Shown in pieces: positions 11,239-21,835 of a DNA stretch of 64,000 bases. This DNA is from Viridothelium virens (Eukaryota > Ascomycota > Dothideomycetes > Trypetheliales > Trypetheliaceae). The translations under genes were made by a program, and so were the position numbers. How positions within the stretch are numbered: the stretch's first letter is position 1; every line of letters starts with the position of its first letter. The notes under the pieces were generated by a model. It made no database searches. It was not told the origin of the DNA and saw nothing but the letters and a program-made list of their open reading frames with translations. The stretch lies in the NCBI GenBank assembly GCA_010094025.1, contig ML991801.1, positions 62,001 to 126,000 of the forward strand, in the 5' to 3' direction.

Positions 11239-12765
11239 CTATGCACCATGCACCTGGCTGCCTTGGGGCCCAAAGATATCTGAAACACCCTGCCACGACG
11301 GCATTTTCCCCAGTCCACTCGGGAACTGTACGAATTTTGGCCGGCTGAAATCTCGCAGTGTCTCAATGTTATGCTCTCTACCGTATCCGCTCTGCTTAGC
11401 GCCACCAAACGGCTTGCCTAGCACATTTCTCCAGTAATTGTTTAGCCAGACCATCCCGACGTCAATCTGCCTGCACGCCTTCCACCCTTTCTCCATGTCC
11501 TTGGTGTATACAGCTGCGGTGAGGCCATATTCGGTGTCATTGAGGATCTCGATAGCCTCATCATAGGTCGAGAATGAGGTCACTGTTTGTACTGGCCCAA
11601 ACATCTCCTCTTTGGCGATGCGCATGTGCGGCTTAACGTTCGTGAATAAAGTTGGCTTGATGAAGTAGCCGTCTTTGAGGGCAGGGTCAGATGGCAAGTT
11701 TCCTTGGGAATAAATGGTGGCACCATCTTCTTCCTGCCCAATACGGATGTAATTGTTGACACGCTTCTGCTGGGCTTCGCTCACTTGTGGCCCCACGTGC
11801 GTCTCCTTCTTCAACCCATCTCCAACGACGAGTTTCTTGACTGCAGCGCCTAACCTCTCTATAAATACATCATGTACGTCGCGATGGACAATCATTCTCG
11901 ACGCCGCTGTGCAAGCTTCGCCTTTGTTAAAGAAACCACCGTCCAAGGCGTCACGTACGGCTTGATCTAAGTCAGCGTCTTCGAAGATGATGAAAGCATT
12001 CTCGCCGCCTAGTTCTAGAGAGCATTGCGTGACATCTGCGGCAGCGGTCTTGGCTACAGCCGCACCAGCAGCTGTGGAACCTGTGAAGGAAATCTTATGG
12101 ACGAGAGAATGTTGCACCAAGGATGATGGAACCTCTGGTCCGATTCCCGGGACGCCGTGGATGACGTCTTTAGGAAGCACGCCCTGCAGTATCTCAATGA
12201 TTCGCATCACGGTTAGAGGAGCTTGCTCCGGAGGCTTCATGACGACCGTGTTGCCCATGGCTAAGGCTGGCGCCAGCTTTCCTCCCGTATGGATTGGAGG
12301 CCAATTGAAGGGCAGAATAGCACCAACAACGCCGTAAGGTTCATGGAAGACATTCGTATACACAATGCCTGAATCGTAGAGTTCGCTGGGCAACTTATCG
12401 ATGAGGCCGGCATAGTAACGAAAGATGCGGGAGAGGAAGTTGAGATCGAACTGTCGAGCTCCGGATGCGGGCTTGCCGTTCTCGAGACAGAGAAGCACGG
12501 CCAAGTCATCTAGGTGTTTATCAAGTTCGTTGGCGCAGGCAAAGAGCAAGCCTGAGCGTTCTGAAGGCGATCTCCAGCGCCAATCTTTCGAGTAGGCCTC
12601 GTTAGCAGCCTTGACGGCGAGATCGACTTCCTTGGACGTTCCCGCAACTACATTTGTTATGACTTTCCCAGTGGCTGGATTGTAAATGGGGAACGTCGTC
12701 CCGTCTTTCGAGGACCAAGGATAGGAAGTGGTCTCCTCGAATTTGGGGATTTTGGACGTGGCCAT
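11239..12765 (-). CDS. NAD(P)-dependent aldehyde dehydrogenase
   Basis: Single exon, 508 aa, starting at the ATG at 12765. It oxidises an aldehyde to its acid; the substrate is not predictable from sequence. Family landmarks are all present: LPFNWPP with the oxyanion Asn154, MKPPEQAPL, the coenzyme-binding FTGSTAAG, the general base Glu251 in ELGGENAF, the catalytic Cys285 in NKGEACTAASR, and EEMFGPVQ and PFGGAKQSGYGRE near the end. The loop around the cysteine reads GEACTAAS instead of the common GQxCTAGS. The 3' end converges on PRI2 with about 156 bp between stops. No targeting signal is evident, so it is probably cytosolic. Confidence 0.95.
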   Translation of the reverse strand: MATSKIPKFEETTSYPWSSKDGTTFPIYNPATGKVITNVVAGTSKEVDLAVKAANEAYSKDWRWRSPSERSGLLFACANELDKHLDDLAVLLCLENGKPASGARQFDLNFLSRIFRYYAGLIDKLPSELYDSGIVYTNVFHEPYGVVGAILPFNWPPIHTGGKLAPALAMGNTVVMKPPEQAPLTVMRIIEILQGVLPKDVIHGVPGIGPEVPSSLVQHSLVHKISFTGSTAAGAAVAKTAAADVTQCSLELGGENAFIIFEDADLDQAVRDALDGGFFNKGEACTAASRMIVHRDVHDVFIERLGAAVKKLVVGDGLKKETHVGPQVSEAQQKRVNNYIRIGQEEDGATIYSQGNLPSDPALKDGYFIKPTLFTNVKPHMRIAKEEMFGPVQTVTSFSTYDEAIEILNDTEYGLTAAVYTKDMEKGWKACRQIDVGMVWLNNYWRNVLGKPFGGAKQSGYGREHNIETLRDFSRPKFVQFPSGLGKMPSWQGVSDIFGPQGSQVHGA

Positions 12766-14567
12766 TTCAGAGTTTGTAAAGGTAACTAATGCTTATTCTT
12801 CCTTTTGATTTTGAGCTTCGGGTTCCTCCAGGAAAGAGCTTGTGACGATAATGTCGTAGTAAACGAAGAAAAGAGGGACATGAGTGCATTCACGTTGTTG
12901 ACATCATCGTACGCGCACCCTGTTACGGCACATAAAATCCATATGACCTATTTCCGGGCCGAGTTCTGGTGGCCTGTTTGATCGGGGAGTTTTATTCCTA
13001 GCTTGAGTAATATATGATTCCCTGACGTCGAATTCGTTGAAGATCTACCTGAATCCATCCAAGTTGGGTGTAGCGTAGCTGCAAAACCATAGTAGGTACA
13101 AAAACCTCGGACCTGGATAGCTTCATAGAACCAAGAACCCAACCACAGAATGTCCATCTCATAGTTTTAACAGACTTCAGTGCCCATAGTTCACCGCAGA
13201 AACTTTCCTCAAAGACGATTGAGCAAATTTTTATTGACGATATTTTAGATCTTCAGACCGATTTTCGTAGATGCGGGGCCGACCTAGAATAGCCCTGGAC
13301 CACGCACAGTTTCGACTTTGTCATTGAAACACCTGTAAACAAAATATGAAAGACATCGAGTTGCTTCTTGTCCAATCATCCTTCTAAGTCTTGAGATGGT
13401 GGTTGAGGTCGAGGTCGAGCTCGGCGGATCCGTGCAGAGTTATCATCCCTAGAAAATTGGAAAGCATCCACGGAGTAGGAATACGCACAGTTCTCTATGC
13501 GATACTGAAAACTCTCCGGCAGGATCGGCTCGCACCGATTTGGTGTACTCCGATCCAATCACTACCTGGTCACAGAAGCGTGCGCAATTCCTAAAAGGAT
13601 CGGACTGCGGAGATATAACGCCTGAAGGCCAGGGTGTCCATGTTTCGATCCTGTTCAGTCTGGTGTCGAATCCTGCGATGCACAAGTTCAGATGGTGGAG
13701 CACTCTGTGTCCTGACCCTCACGGAAGCTAGAACCTTCCAGTGCCTTTAGTTGCGTTACTTTGCCAACCGGTAAGGGAGCAAAATACGAGGTTGCTCTAC
13801 AGCGTCTTTCCGTATCCAATGTCTACGAGTTGCATTAGCGTGCTCTCATACAAACTCATGATAGAGCAATCGCCATTTGAGGAGGAAATTTCGAGAATTG
13901 TGAAGCAAAGTCCCTCAGTCTAATTCGCCAAAGTCCTTATGCAAGACTTTTACTCAGGTTTAAAGTGGTCTAGTGAAGGATGCCATAGACGTGAGACGCA
14001 GGAAGATGCTGTAAAAGGCTTCTTCAGTGGTCCGGCCCAAAGCTAGCTGAGGAAGTGCCATCACAGTAAAATTACACAGATACGAAGGGGCATAGGAAGG
14101 GGCATAGGGCAAAAACAGCACGGGCGTTTTAATGCAAATTGTCGCGCGCATTGGCCCGGATTGGCTCGTTTATGCGAAATGCTGGGGCGTGTGCTTGAGC
14201 CAGGCGAATCTAGACTTCAGGGGTCCCTATTTTAAGCCGCCAAGAATCTGAGCAGCGCCTCTTCTGCTTCTTACAACGCATGAGCCCGTCAATGGCGCCC
14301 TAAAAGCTGAATCAGTCGATAGTTAGCAAGCTAGCAGATTAAGCAATCGTGATGTTCTGCATCCCGTATAAGGTGAGCCCTCTCTGCAAAGACGAGATTC
14401 TCGTATCATTTTTCCTACTTCTTTCGCTGTCATCACGCAAGATCTCACCCTCAGTCTCTCTCTTCATAAATATCTCTCTGCTCTGCTCTGTTCTGCTCAG
14501 CAGTAGCACTTACATTCGTTTTCCAACCACCACATTCATTTTTCAGAGCCAAAAAGAAAAGATCAAA
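12766..14567. other. Divergent intergenic region, no gene called
   Basis: About 1.8 kb lie between the ALDH start and the GPI-protein start. Its right end has a strongly pyrimidine-rich leader (about 14440-14510, CT-rich with short TCTC runs) just before the GPI gene, a common feature of well-expressed fungal promoters. A minus-strand frame at about 13449-13700 reads as protein-like in places (ETWTPWPSGVISPQSDPF), but it lacks an ATG and any family I recognise. It could be a decayed fragment. Confidence 0.45.
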
Positions 14568-15323
14568 ATGCTCGCCACCATCTCACTCCTCAGCCTCTTG
14601 GCCAGCTATGCCGCCGCCCAAACCACCACCACCTCTATCTTCTTTGGCGGCCTCGCCGACAATTCCGACCCCGACGACACCTTCTTCTCCACCGTCGTCG
14701 CCTCCGTCGTCAGTGCTGACGCGACCGCCACCGTCCTCGCCGTGAACTGCGCTTCCTCTTCCAACGACACCAACAATGCCGACGAGTGCGGCGGCCCCGA
14801 CGTCACCATCACCGCCAATCCGACCCTCTTCGTCATACAGTCCACCATCTTTGCTTCCTCCGAGACCCCCTCCGCCACAGGTGCTCTCACAATGTCGACC
14901 CGTTGCGAGCTGCAGGGCACCACCACTGGAACGTGCACCTGGTATGAAGGAGGCGATGCCGAGGCGTTCGGCGACGACCAATCTGATCTAATGACTGCGC
15001 CGCTGACCCAGGAGCTCTCTGCCACTGATATCAGCTTTACTCCCATCACGATTACGGCTGGAGTGGAGAAGTTGGCGGCTGCGAGTGGTAGCAGTACCAG
15101 CAGTGGCAGCAGCAGTGCTTCGTCCACCGCAGCGCCGGGATCAACGGGGGCATCGTCGAGTGGGGCATCAGCGACGAAAGGATCGGATCCGTCAGTGACA
15201 GCCACCGCGTCAAAGAGTGGCTCCGCGACTGCGGCGTCACAGACTGGGAACTCAGCGACGAGTATGGGTGTTAGCTCAGGACTGCTCATTTCCGTGGCTG
15301 CGTTGTTTGCGTTTTTTGCGTAA
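14568..15323 (+). CDS. Secreted Ser/Thr-rich GPI-anchored protein
   Basis: Single exon, 251 aa. The ATG at 14568 (context CAAAATG) begins a clear signal peptide, MLATISLLSLLASYAAAQ, with cleavage likely after AAA or AQ. An in-frame extension back to 14352 exists but would bury the signal, so I reject it. The middle (residues 19-165) is a beta-rich, Cys-containing ectodomain (NCASSSN, DECGGPDVTI, STRCELQGTTTGTCTWYEGG), typical of a family of fungal surface proteins of unknown function. Residues 175-230 are a Ser/Thr/Gly/Ala stalk. The end is a hydrophobic tail (LLISVAALFAFFA) with an omega-site region, so it is predicted to be GPI-anchored to membrane or wall. Composition flips from C-rich to G-rich near 15000. 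Confidence 0.85.
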   Translation: MLATISLLSLLASYAAAQTTTTSIFFGGLADNSDPDDTFFSTVVASVVSADATATVLAVNCASSSNDTNNADECGGPDVTITANPTLFVIQSTIFASSETPSATGALTMSTRCELQGTTTGTCTWYEGGDAEAFGDDQSDLMTAPLTQELSATDISFTPITITAGVEKLAAASGSSTSSGSSSASSTAAPGSTGASSSGASATKGSDPSVTATASKSGSATAASQTGNSATSMGVSSGLLISVAALFAFFA

Positions 15324-15471
15324 ACGATTCTACCATTGGGCAGGTCTGTAGGCCGATCATCTCACCCACTCTGGCTATTGCCCGTTCATGTACAGACTTG
15401 GGTATCCTTCTTGTATCATACTTAGATGTATATCACTACATTCATAAAGTGTACCGACGAAATGAAATACA

Positions 15472-17564
15472 TTACCCTGTACTTAACGTGATGTTATCAC
15501 CGCCAAATGATTCCTCTGGCTTTGGAAACAGCAAGCCAACCATAATTTTAATAGCCTCAAACACTCCCTTACTCTTGACCAGGGTCTGGAAAATCTCCGG
15601 AATTCTGTTCAATGATTTCCTTTTATCATCCAGTTCATGCCCTGATTCGAAATCAATTAGCGACATTTTAGCTAAACATCAAATGGCATACTCACAAACC
15701 GGTGGACAAGCATACTCAACCCACACTTCCGACTCCGCCTCCCCGGTCCAATCAAACCCAATCACCCACTTCACCTCCAACACCACCCCCAGCCTCCGCA
15801 TCTTCAAGCTCATCCTCCCCAAATACGGCATCAACCGACGCGTATCATCCCACTCACCATCTCCACCCCCACCCGACTCCTCCAGCCCTCCCTCTCTCGC
15901 CCCTTCCTTCCCATTCCCCTCCCTCTCCCTCTCCCTGTCTCCAATCCCACCCCCCAGCACCCAAGGAAACGCATCCACACACCGCCGCCAACACCGCGCC
16001 CGCTTCACCGCCAGCTCCCAATGCGCGCCCATCGCCCAGCACACGCTCCCCACATCATTCGTCGTCGGACCTCCCTGACGACTCGGCGTGCGAAGCCAGC
16101 TCCCTAACTCGGCCTCCGTCCACGCGGGCAGGGCGCCGATGGCAAGCGAGGCGATGTGGGGGTCGCGCTTGGGGTGGTGCGCGATGGTTATGGCGAGGGA
16201 GGCGTGGAAGAGGTTGGAGGGGCCGTGGACGTGGATGGTGTGGAGTTGAGAGAGGGAGCGAGGGGTCGAGGGGTCGATGGGTTTGGAGGAAGAGGTTGAG
16301 GTTGAGGTTGAGGTTGAGTTTGGGATTGCGGAGGGGACTGAGATCTCGGAGGTGAAGGTGAAGGGAGTGAAGACGCGGAGGTAGGGCAGGGGGTCGGCGA
16401 GTTTGAGGGGGTGGTGAGAGGGAATGGGGCCTTCAGGCCCTTCGGGCGCTTCGTCGGTGGGAAGGAGAGGGGTGGGTTGGACGAGGGAGGCGAAGGGGCC
16501 GAAGGAGAGGAGGGCTTGGGAGATCGGGAGGGGGTTTGAGCTGGGTTCGTGAGAGGAGGAGTCCTCTGCATTGATGAGATTGCTAGAAGAGCGAGTTAGC
16601 ACAAGCTGTGAATACTATTAGGAGGGAATTGTTACATGAGGTCTTCGAGACCGACATCTTGACCGGTTCCGTGGGTTTCTTTGTGCTCCAGTGCATTGAT
16701 TGTGTTCTCCAGCTTCTCGACGTCTTTAGTCAGATCATCAAGCCCATTTTTCAATTTGTCCCGCTTTCGCATTTCTTGCTTGAGCTTATCACTCGTCTCC
16801 TCCTTCCTCGCCGCCGATATTTTGTCCTGGGCTGTGGGCTTATTGGGCCTGTTAGGCTTGATAGGCTGAACAACATCCACGACCTGAGACTCCGGAAGTG
16901 CTTCACGAGTAGGAGACTCTTGTCGTGAACCATCATTCTCAGGAAAGGGCCTCGGCTGGTCAACGGGCTTCAATGGTGAGGATTTGTGTTTTTGTGCTAC
17001 AGACTTGCTACGTCGAGCGCGCTTAACTGGAGACGAGAAGAGAATGCCCCGTGGTGGAGGATCATAGTCCACATCTTCAAGGCCTTGTGGGGTGCCCGGG
17101 AGATCAGCCTCTTCCTCGACTGGCTCCGCAGTGGGTAGAACATTGCCGCGACCTGATGGAGCCAATGGTTGCAGTTGCGATGAAGTCGACGCAGGTTTTT
17201 GTGCTTCAGGGGGCGAGCTAATAGATTTGGACAGTTCTGGTGGATCTTCTGGCTCTGTTGTCTCCACGGGTTCCCTCCTTTCAACGGCTTGAGTAACAGG
17301 AGATTCATCGTTCGCGTTTGGCCCTCCACCCAGGACGTAATTTCTCAGGTCTTGCCCTCTTGTTGATATGCTATTTCTGCTGACTGGCCTGGAGCGCGAA
17401 GCATCTGCACTTGATGTGCCATTAAGTAAGCTGGGATTGAAACGCGAGAGACTGGCTTTTGTAGGGGACATGTACGAGGCGCGTCTTGGTGTAGTCTTCG
17501 AGCCGTCGCGAACTTTCGAATCCACCGATGAGAGTCTCCGTCGTTTCGTAGTCGGCTCGTCCAT
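15472..17564 (-). CDS. Coiled-coil protein, possible inner-kinetochore (CENP-O/P-like) subunit
   Basis: Exons 16636-17564, 15696-16582 and 15472-15641 (introns of 53 and 54 nt) give 661 aa. The start is the first ATG (MDEPTTKRRRLSSVDSK). Residues 1-250 are disordered and basic, rich in SP sites, with conserved-looking blocks ASLSRFNPSLL, DLRNYVLGGG and RGILFSSPVKRARR. A coiled coil spans about residues 252-297. The rest looks folded: DPLPYLRVFTPFTF, then HVHGPSNLFHASLAI, then an acidic/Gly-rich insert. The third exon supplies IPEIFQTLVKSKGVFEAI and VGLLFPKPEE; I include it because the donor GTGAGT at 15695 restores frame. Disordered N-terminus, coil and an RWD-like C-half is the architecture of COMA-type kinetochore subunits. 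That is an architectural guess, not a recognised match. It is divergent with the next gene across 210 bp. Confidence 0.7.
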
Positions 17565-17774
17565 TGCGTCGCAGTTTTTGTAATGTGCACGGCGGTGTGC
17601 GCAATGTTGAAGTCTGTACCTTTCGAGATGGTAGACGCGCTGAGTTTCCCGCATTGTACAAGTCGCGTCCGCGTGGACCCTTGTCCGACATGACGTTGAT
17701 GCCTCGGTGTATTACGGTTGCGCCATTTTTAGCTTTGACGCTGGCTTAATGGCTTCGAACATCTTCAAAATTCC

Positions 17775-18584
17775 ATGAGACGCGTTCAACCAGGCCTTCA
17801 GTCAGTGCAGCTGCATGCGAGCGCGTCTGCGCAATTAGCCCGAGTGCCATTGAGAGGCTGCACCAGGCCACAATGTCCACAAGCCGGTGACAGATCGCAT
17901 CGGCAATGGCACTCCAATATTGCTGCACCCGGGGAACAAGCTGCTCCGCTCAAGGGGTATTATTCTGGTGCATAGCCCGTAAATCGCTGTATGTCTCAGC
18001 TAATTGGATCAGAGCTCCTTGAGCTGCCGTCAAGAAAAGTGCAGCCAGCAACGCGGACGGAGCCTACTCCTCCACCTCCAGACGAACTTCCCAAGACCGA
18101 CAAAGAGGAAACACTCTCTAAAGCTCGTGTCATTTTTGGATCTCGTCTGGCAGGTCCAGCTGAGCGGCGTGAGCAGCTAAATCGAGAGTCCATCAATGTA
18201 GCGGGAGTCATGGTTCCTCCGCGCCCTACTGAACCGGACAACTGTTGTATGTCGGGTTGCGTCAATTGTGTCTGGGATCTATATCGTGATGAATTGGAGG
18301 AATGGGCAAGTGCAAGCGCCAAAGCGCGTGAGCGTCTACAGGCACAACGGGAGAAAGGAAAGGCAACAGGGTCGATGCTAGACCAGCCAGGGGCACCGAG
18401 TCATGTGGCAACAAGTATGGACGACGATGGAGGCGGTAGCGAGACGAATTGGGATGCAGGCTTGGCAATGAGTGGCAAAGAGGGCGATCTGTTTGGTAAT
18501 ATACCCATTGGTATTCGAGAGTTTATGCGGACCGAGAAAATGTTGAAACAACGACATCTTCAAGCAGGCAGTGCAGGTGGTTAG
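17775..18584 (+). CDS. Mitochondrial oxidoreductase-like domain protein
   Basis: Exons 17775-17967 and 18013-18584, joined across a 45-nt intron, give 254 aa. The first exon encodes a basic, Arg/Ser-rich, mitochondrial-type presequence ending near RQWHS, followed by PLKGYYS. Splicing at 17968/18012 gives GYYSELLELPSRK, the usual lead-in of the family. The second exon carries the Oxidoreductase-like domain signature PPRPTEPDNCCMSGCVNCVW followed by DLYRDELEEW, with a Cys cluster that probably binds metal. The family is small and of unclear function; homologues are mitochondrial. Residues downstream are low-complexity, then a short conserved PIGIREFMRTEKMLK. An internal ATG at 17991 would drop the presequence. 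An ACGCGT lies at 17780-17785 inside exon 1. Confidence 0.85.
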
Positions 18585-18739
18585 ACAATAGTCTGACACG
18601 TTCGCCATAATAAATATATTCAGAATTTTATGCTCACGCCTGGACAATGTGTCTTCACTCAAGGCTTTTCAAAATTGATGAGGCGGTAGATTACTTTTCT
18701 GACCTGTAGAAGTCCAACCAGTCTTTGACCACTCGAGAC

Positions 18740-19166
18740 TCAGTCGACATCAACACCTTTCGCAGTGAGCTCTTTCCGTGCTTGGTCAATTTGCAACATC
18801 AGTTCCTTATGCGCCTCTGGGACATCATTGAAGAACAAGACCCCCCAACCTAGCTTAAATAGAAGGTAGGACCCGAATGACACTATAGTCCAGAATGGAA
18901 GCTATATCGACACGAAATATCAGTCAGAGTTCGTGAGTGAAAAGTTACAAACATCTTCAGACGACTGCAGTGACAGTCTCAATCAAGATAAACTGACCAC
19001 TGGAATGAGCTCCTCTTGGATCTTAGCTGGAAACGGGACGAGACCAAGGAGGCACACGAGATAAAGCTACACCATTTTTAGCAAGTTGAGGCTGCGGAAC
19101 GGTTCTGGGTGACAGTACAGAAGCAACGAGGAGACCAATAGAGATGGTTTGCTGGGCTTTCGTCAT
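18740..19166 (-). CDS. DPM3: Dolichol-phosphate mannosyltransferase subunit 3
   Basis: Exons 19119-19166 (16 codons), 18998-19066 (23 codons) and 18740-18901 (53 codons plus stop) give 92 aa; introns are 52 and 96 nt and all joins are phase 0. Two hydrophobic segments (TISIGLLVASLYLVCLLGLV and LPFWTIVSFGSYLLFKLGWGV) are followed by a soluble tail FNDVPEAHKELMLQIDQARKEL. This is the DPM3 pattern: the ER-membrane subunit tethers the catalytic DPM1, and the tail binds it. It supplies dolichol-P-mannose for N-glycans, O-mannose and GPI anchors. No single exon reaches 60 codons, so a simple ORF scan misses it. It converges on the oxidoreductase-like gene and is divergent from the ataxin-10 homologue. 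Confidence 0.9.
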
Positions 19167-19574
19167 GTTACCGATTCGCAATTGGTTCAACACAAAGACG
19201 CTGTGGTAATTCTTTCGACCAGGACGACAAATTGAACAGAAGAGATGCTACGACCTGTTCGTGGCGTATCGTATGCTCATTGGCTGGGAGAGCACCCCAA
19301 TGATAATACTGGGTAAGGTATTATCTTTCGTAAGGAATGTCTTTCGGTAGATCTTCGGGGCCCTGAAAAAGATAAATTTGGTGTTGCCCAGTGTTGCTAT
19401 CCAATGAGTGCACGCCTATCGAATCAATACTAAGCAACTTGATGGAGACCCTGAATCTAAAACTTCTCGGACTCGGATTCGTTGAGTCATGCCAAAGGAA
19501 GGATTGACTCTTATGATCAATATATTCCTCTCCAGCAAGCGGAATGAAGAACACAAAATCTAATCTTGCTCAGG
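19167..19574. promoter_or_regulatory. Divergent promoter DPM3 / ataxin-10 homologue
   Basis: 408 bp between two divergent ATGs. I see no coding potential or obvious known element. It must contain both promoters. Confidence 0.5.
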
Positions 19575-21706
19575 ATGTCTTCGCAGATCCTTGAAGAACA
19601 TCTGAACTCAATTTCTTCCATACTTTCCCCTGGAAATCCAACAGACACAGAAAGCATTGCTTCCATACTGAGCATTTTGAGGAAATTGGAGCTCTCCCCT
19701 CTGTATCATGCGCAAGCATGGAAGATCCTAGCTGACGCAAGTCGAAACGGTAAGTCTCGAACCTCAATAATTTCTTGTCCCCAATCGCCGCGTCTTTCCT
19801 GTAATAGCGAATCATTCAATCAGTCGGTGAAGCACCATGCTGTTTGATTCAAGCTAATACCGGCAGAGCGCTGGAGAGAACCATTCGGTCAGAATGGATT
19901 AGTAGCCTACTGCGCCTCTACTCTATCTAACCCTCGTGCATCACATGAAGAGCATATACAGACATTACGTTTCATTGGAAACTGCTGTGCAGATAATGGT
20001 GGGTTTCTTATCTCATTCATGACGAACGTGCTATGGTCAGACCAGTATTAACTATGCGATCAGACAGCAATCGGCAGATTGTGATTGAGCGAGGTTCTCT
20101 GGAAAACGTCGGAACATTAATCACGCATGCAGAACTTGCGTCCGTATCGTCCACCGTGCTTTTCAACATCTTCAACGATTACGGTAGGCTCTCGATGCTT
20201 TTGTTCTAAGTGATTTGTTCCTAGGTGATCTGACTGATTACCTCGATAGAGCCTGCTCAAAAACGGTCTAGCGCAAAGTTGTTCAAAAACTGTCTTGCAT
20301 CATTGCAGAATAGAACTATAGATTCGACGGATAATGCTTTTAACTGTACGTGCCAGAATCTGAACACGATTTTGGAGGCTTTGGACATTGAGTATCTTAC
20401 TACCAGCGATGGAGCTTTTCTGTCAGAGGCAGTGTCTTTCATTAAGTACATCGCAGAAGCTCAAGATCGGATCGAAGATTTAGACGACTACCTGCCCCTT
20501 CTAAACTCCTGTACCATTCTTCTCCGCAATGCTCGCGTTCGAGAAGAGGTCTTGGATGCGAAATTGAGTTGCATTTTTAAGATTTTCCAGTATGCATCGG
20601 AGCAATTGCAGTCCCTACCACTAGACGCAGGAGACCCGGTGCTCAAAGCCACGCTAGAAGGTGCTACTAGTGAACTTCTTAATGCCCTCTGTGAGATGGC
20701 TAATGGTGCGAGTCCAACATCTATACAAGAACAAGACATGGCGGCTTGGAAGATGCTTCGCAACTGGTTAATCGTTGACAAGGAGCAGAACTTAGAAGCG
20801 TGCTTTATATGTGCAAGCCTATTCCTGGGCAATCTTGCTCGCGAAGATGCTGCGTGTGAAAGTCTAGTCCATGAACAAGGGATTCACGTACCTCTCATCG
20901 AACGTTCTCGTGGGAGTACCGACCGTCGTATCCTGCATGCCGCAGGCGGCTGTCTCAGGAATCTGGCTGTTCCTCAAAATAATAAAGACATTATTGCTGA
21001 GGCAGGGGCATTCCAGTTTATTGTCGTTCTTTTAGAAATTAGTGTGGTGCAAGAACTACCGTACCTGGGAGCTTGCATTACACGCCAGCTCGTCAGCGGC
21101 TCTTTCAGCAACATACAGCGTCTCCTGTCGAAGGTCCCCACGAACCAGGCTCAAACAGGCCCGAATACTGCTGTCACTTATCTGGACGCACTCCTAAAAG
21201 CTTCAGCCCGGAGCGATGACTTCGCCATCGAAGCCGAGGTAGCTCGAACGATCGCCGCTATCTTCCGGGTGCTGTCTACAGTCAAGGCACCCCAGGACGA
21301 TATCACGCATGCACGTCAACAGGTGCTCGCTAGTGTAGATATACTTTCGTCAGTCAGAGCTGTTGTGCAGCAGGACCAATCCCAGCCGCTATGCTCGGAA
21401 GGTTGGTTTATCCTGGCGCTGATTGCGCAAAGCAGCGAAGGTGCCAAAATTGTTGCTGAACTTATGAAAGACGAGGAGATTTCAGGTCTTCTAGAGAAGC
21501 GTGTCAAAGGCATTGACGACGCTAGCGAAGCTGAAGGGCCAAGCCCACAGAGTAGCGCAAACAAAGATCGTGAGAATGCAATTGTACTGGCAACGTCCTT
21601 GTTGCAGCAGAGTAGAGGATGGGACGGGAGTAGCTTGCCTGAGACTCTGCAAGAGAGACTCGAGCAAATGCTTAGGGAACAGGCTGTTGATCCGACGAAG
21701 AGCTGA
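19575..21706 (+). CDS. Ataxin-10 homologue (Ctr86-like), ARM-type repeats
   Basis: Exons 19575-19749, 20064-20183, 19867-19998 (in order 19575-19749, 19867-19998, 20064-20183, 20250-21706) give 627 aa; all three introns are phase 1. The protein is mostly alpha-helical with repeated motifs such as LRFIGNCCADN, SSTVLFNIFNDY, ASLFLGNLAREDAACESLV and GGCLRNLAVPQNNKD, which match the armadillo-like ataxin-10 family. The C-terminal block (QSRGWDG, ERLEQMLREQ) is poorly conserved. Yeast Ctr86 is essential but of unclear function; animal ataxin-10 is linked to cytokinesis. The region LGNLARED to AGGCLRNLAVPQ is the Atx10 homology domain. It converges on separase with 129 bp between stops. Confidence 0.85.
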
Positions 21707-21835
21707 ATACGCGGTAACCCGATTTGGATCGCGGAATATCTTGATCTATTCGATAACACCAGGCTTTGATAGAAATACTGGAACCGTCTACGGTCTTGAA
21801 TCACATTTCCTTCCCAAACCACGTAATCCTTTACG

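Noticed and set aside
13449-13703. Minus-strand frame with ETWTPWPSGVISPQ
   Set aside because: It looks protein-like in places but lacks a start and any recognised family; noted only as a possible remnant.
14349-14567. N-terminal extension of the GPI protein
   Set aside because: It would place the signal peptide internally; the downstream ATG has better context and follows a CT-rich leader.
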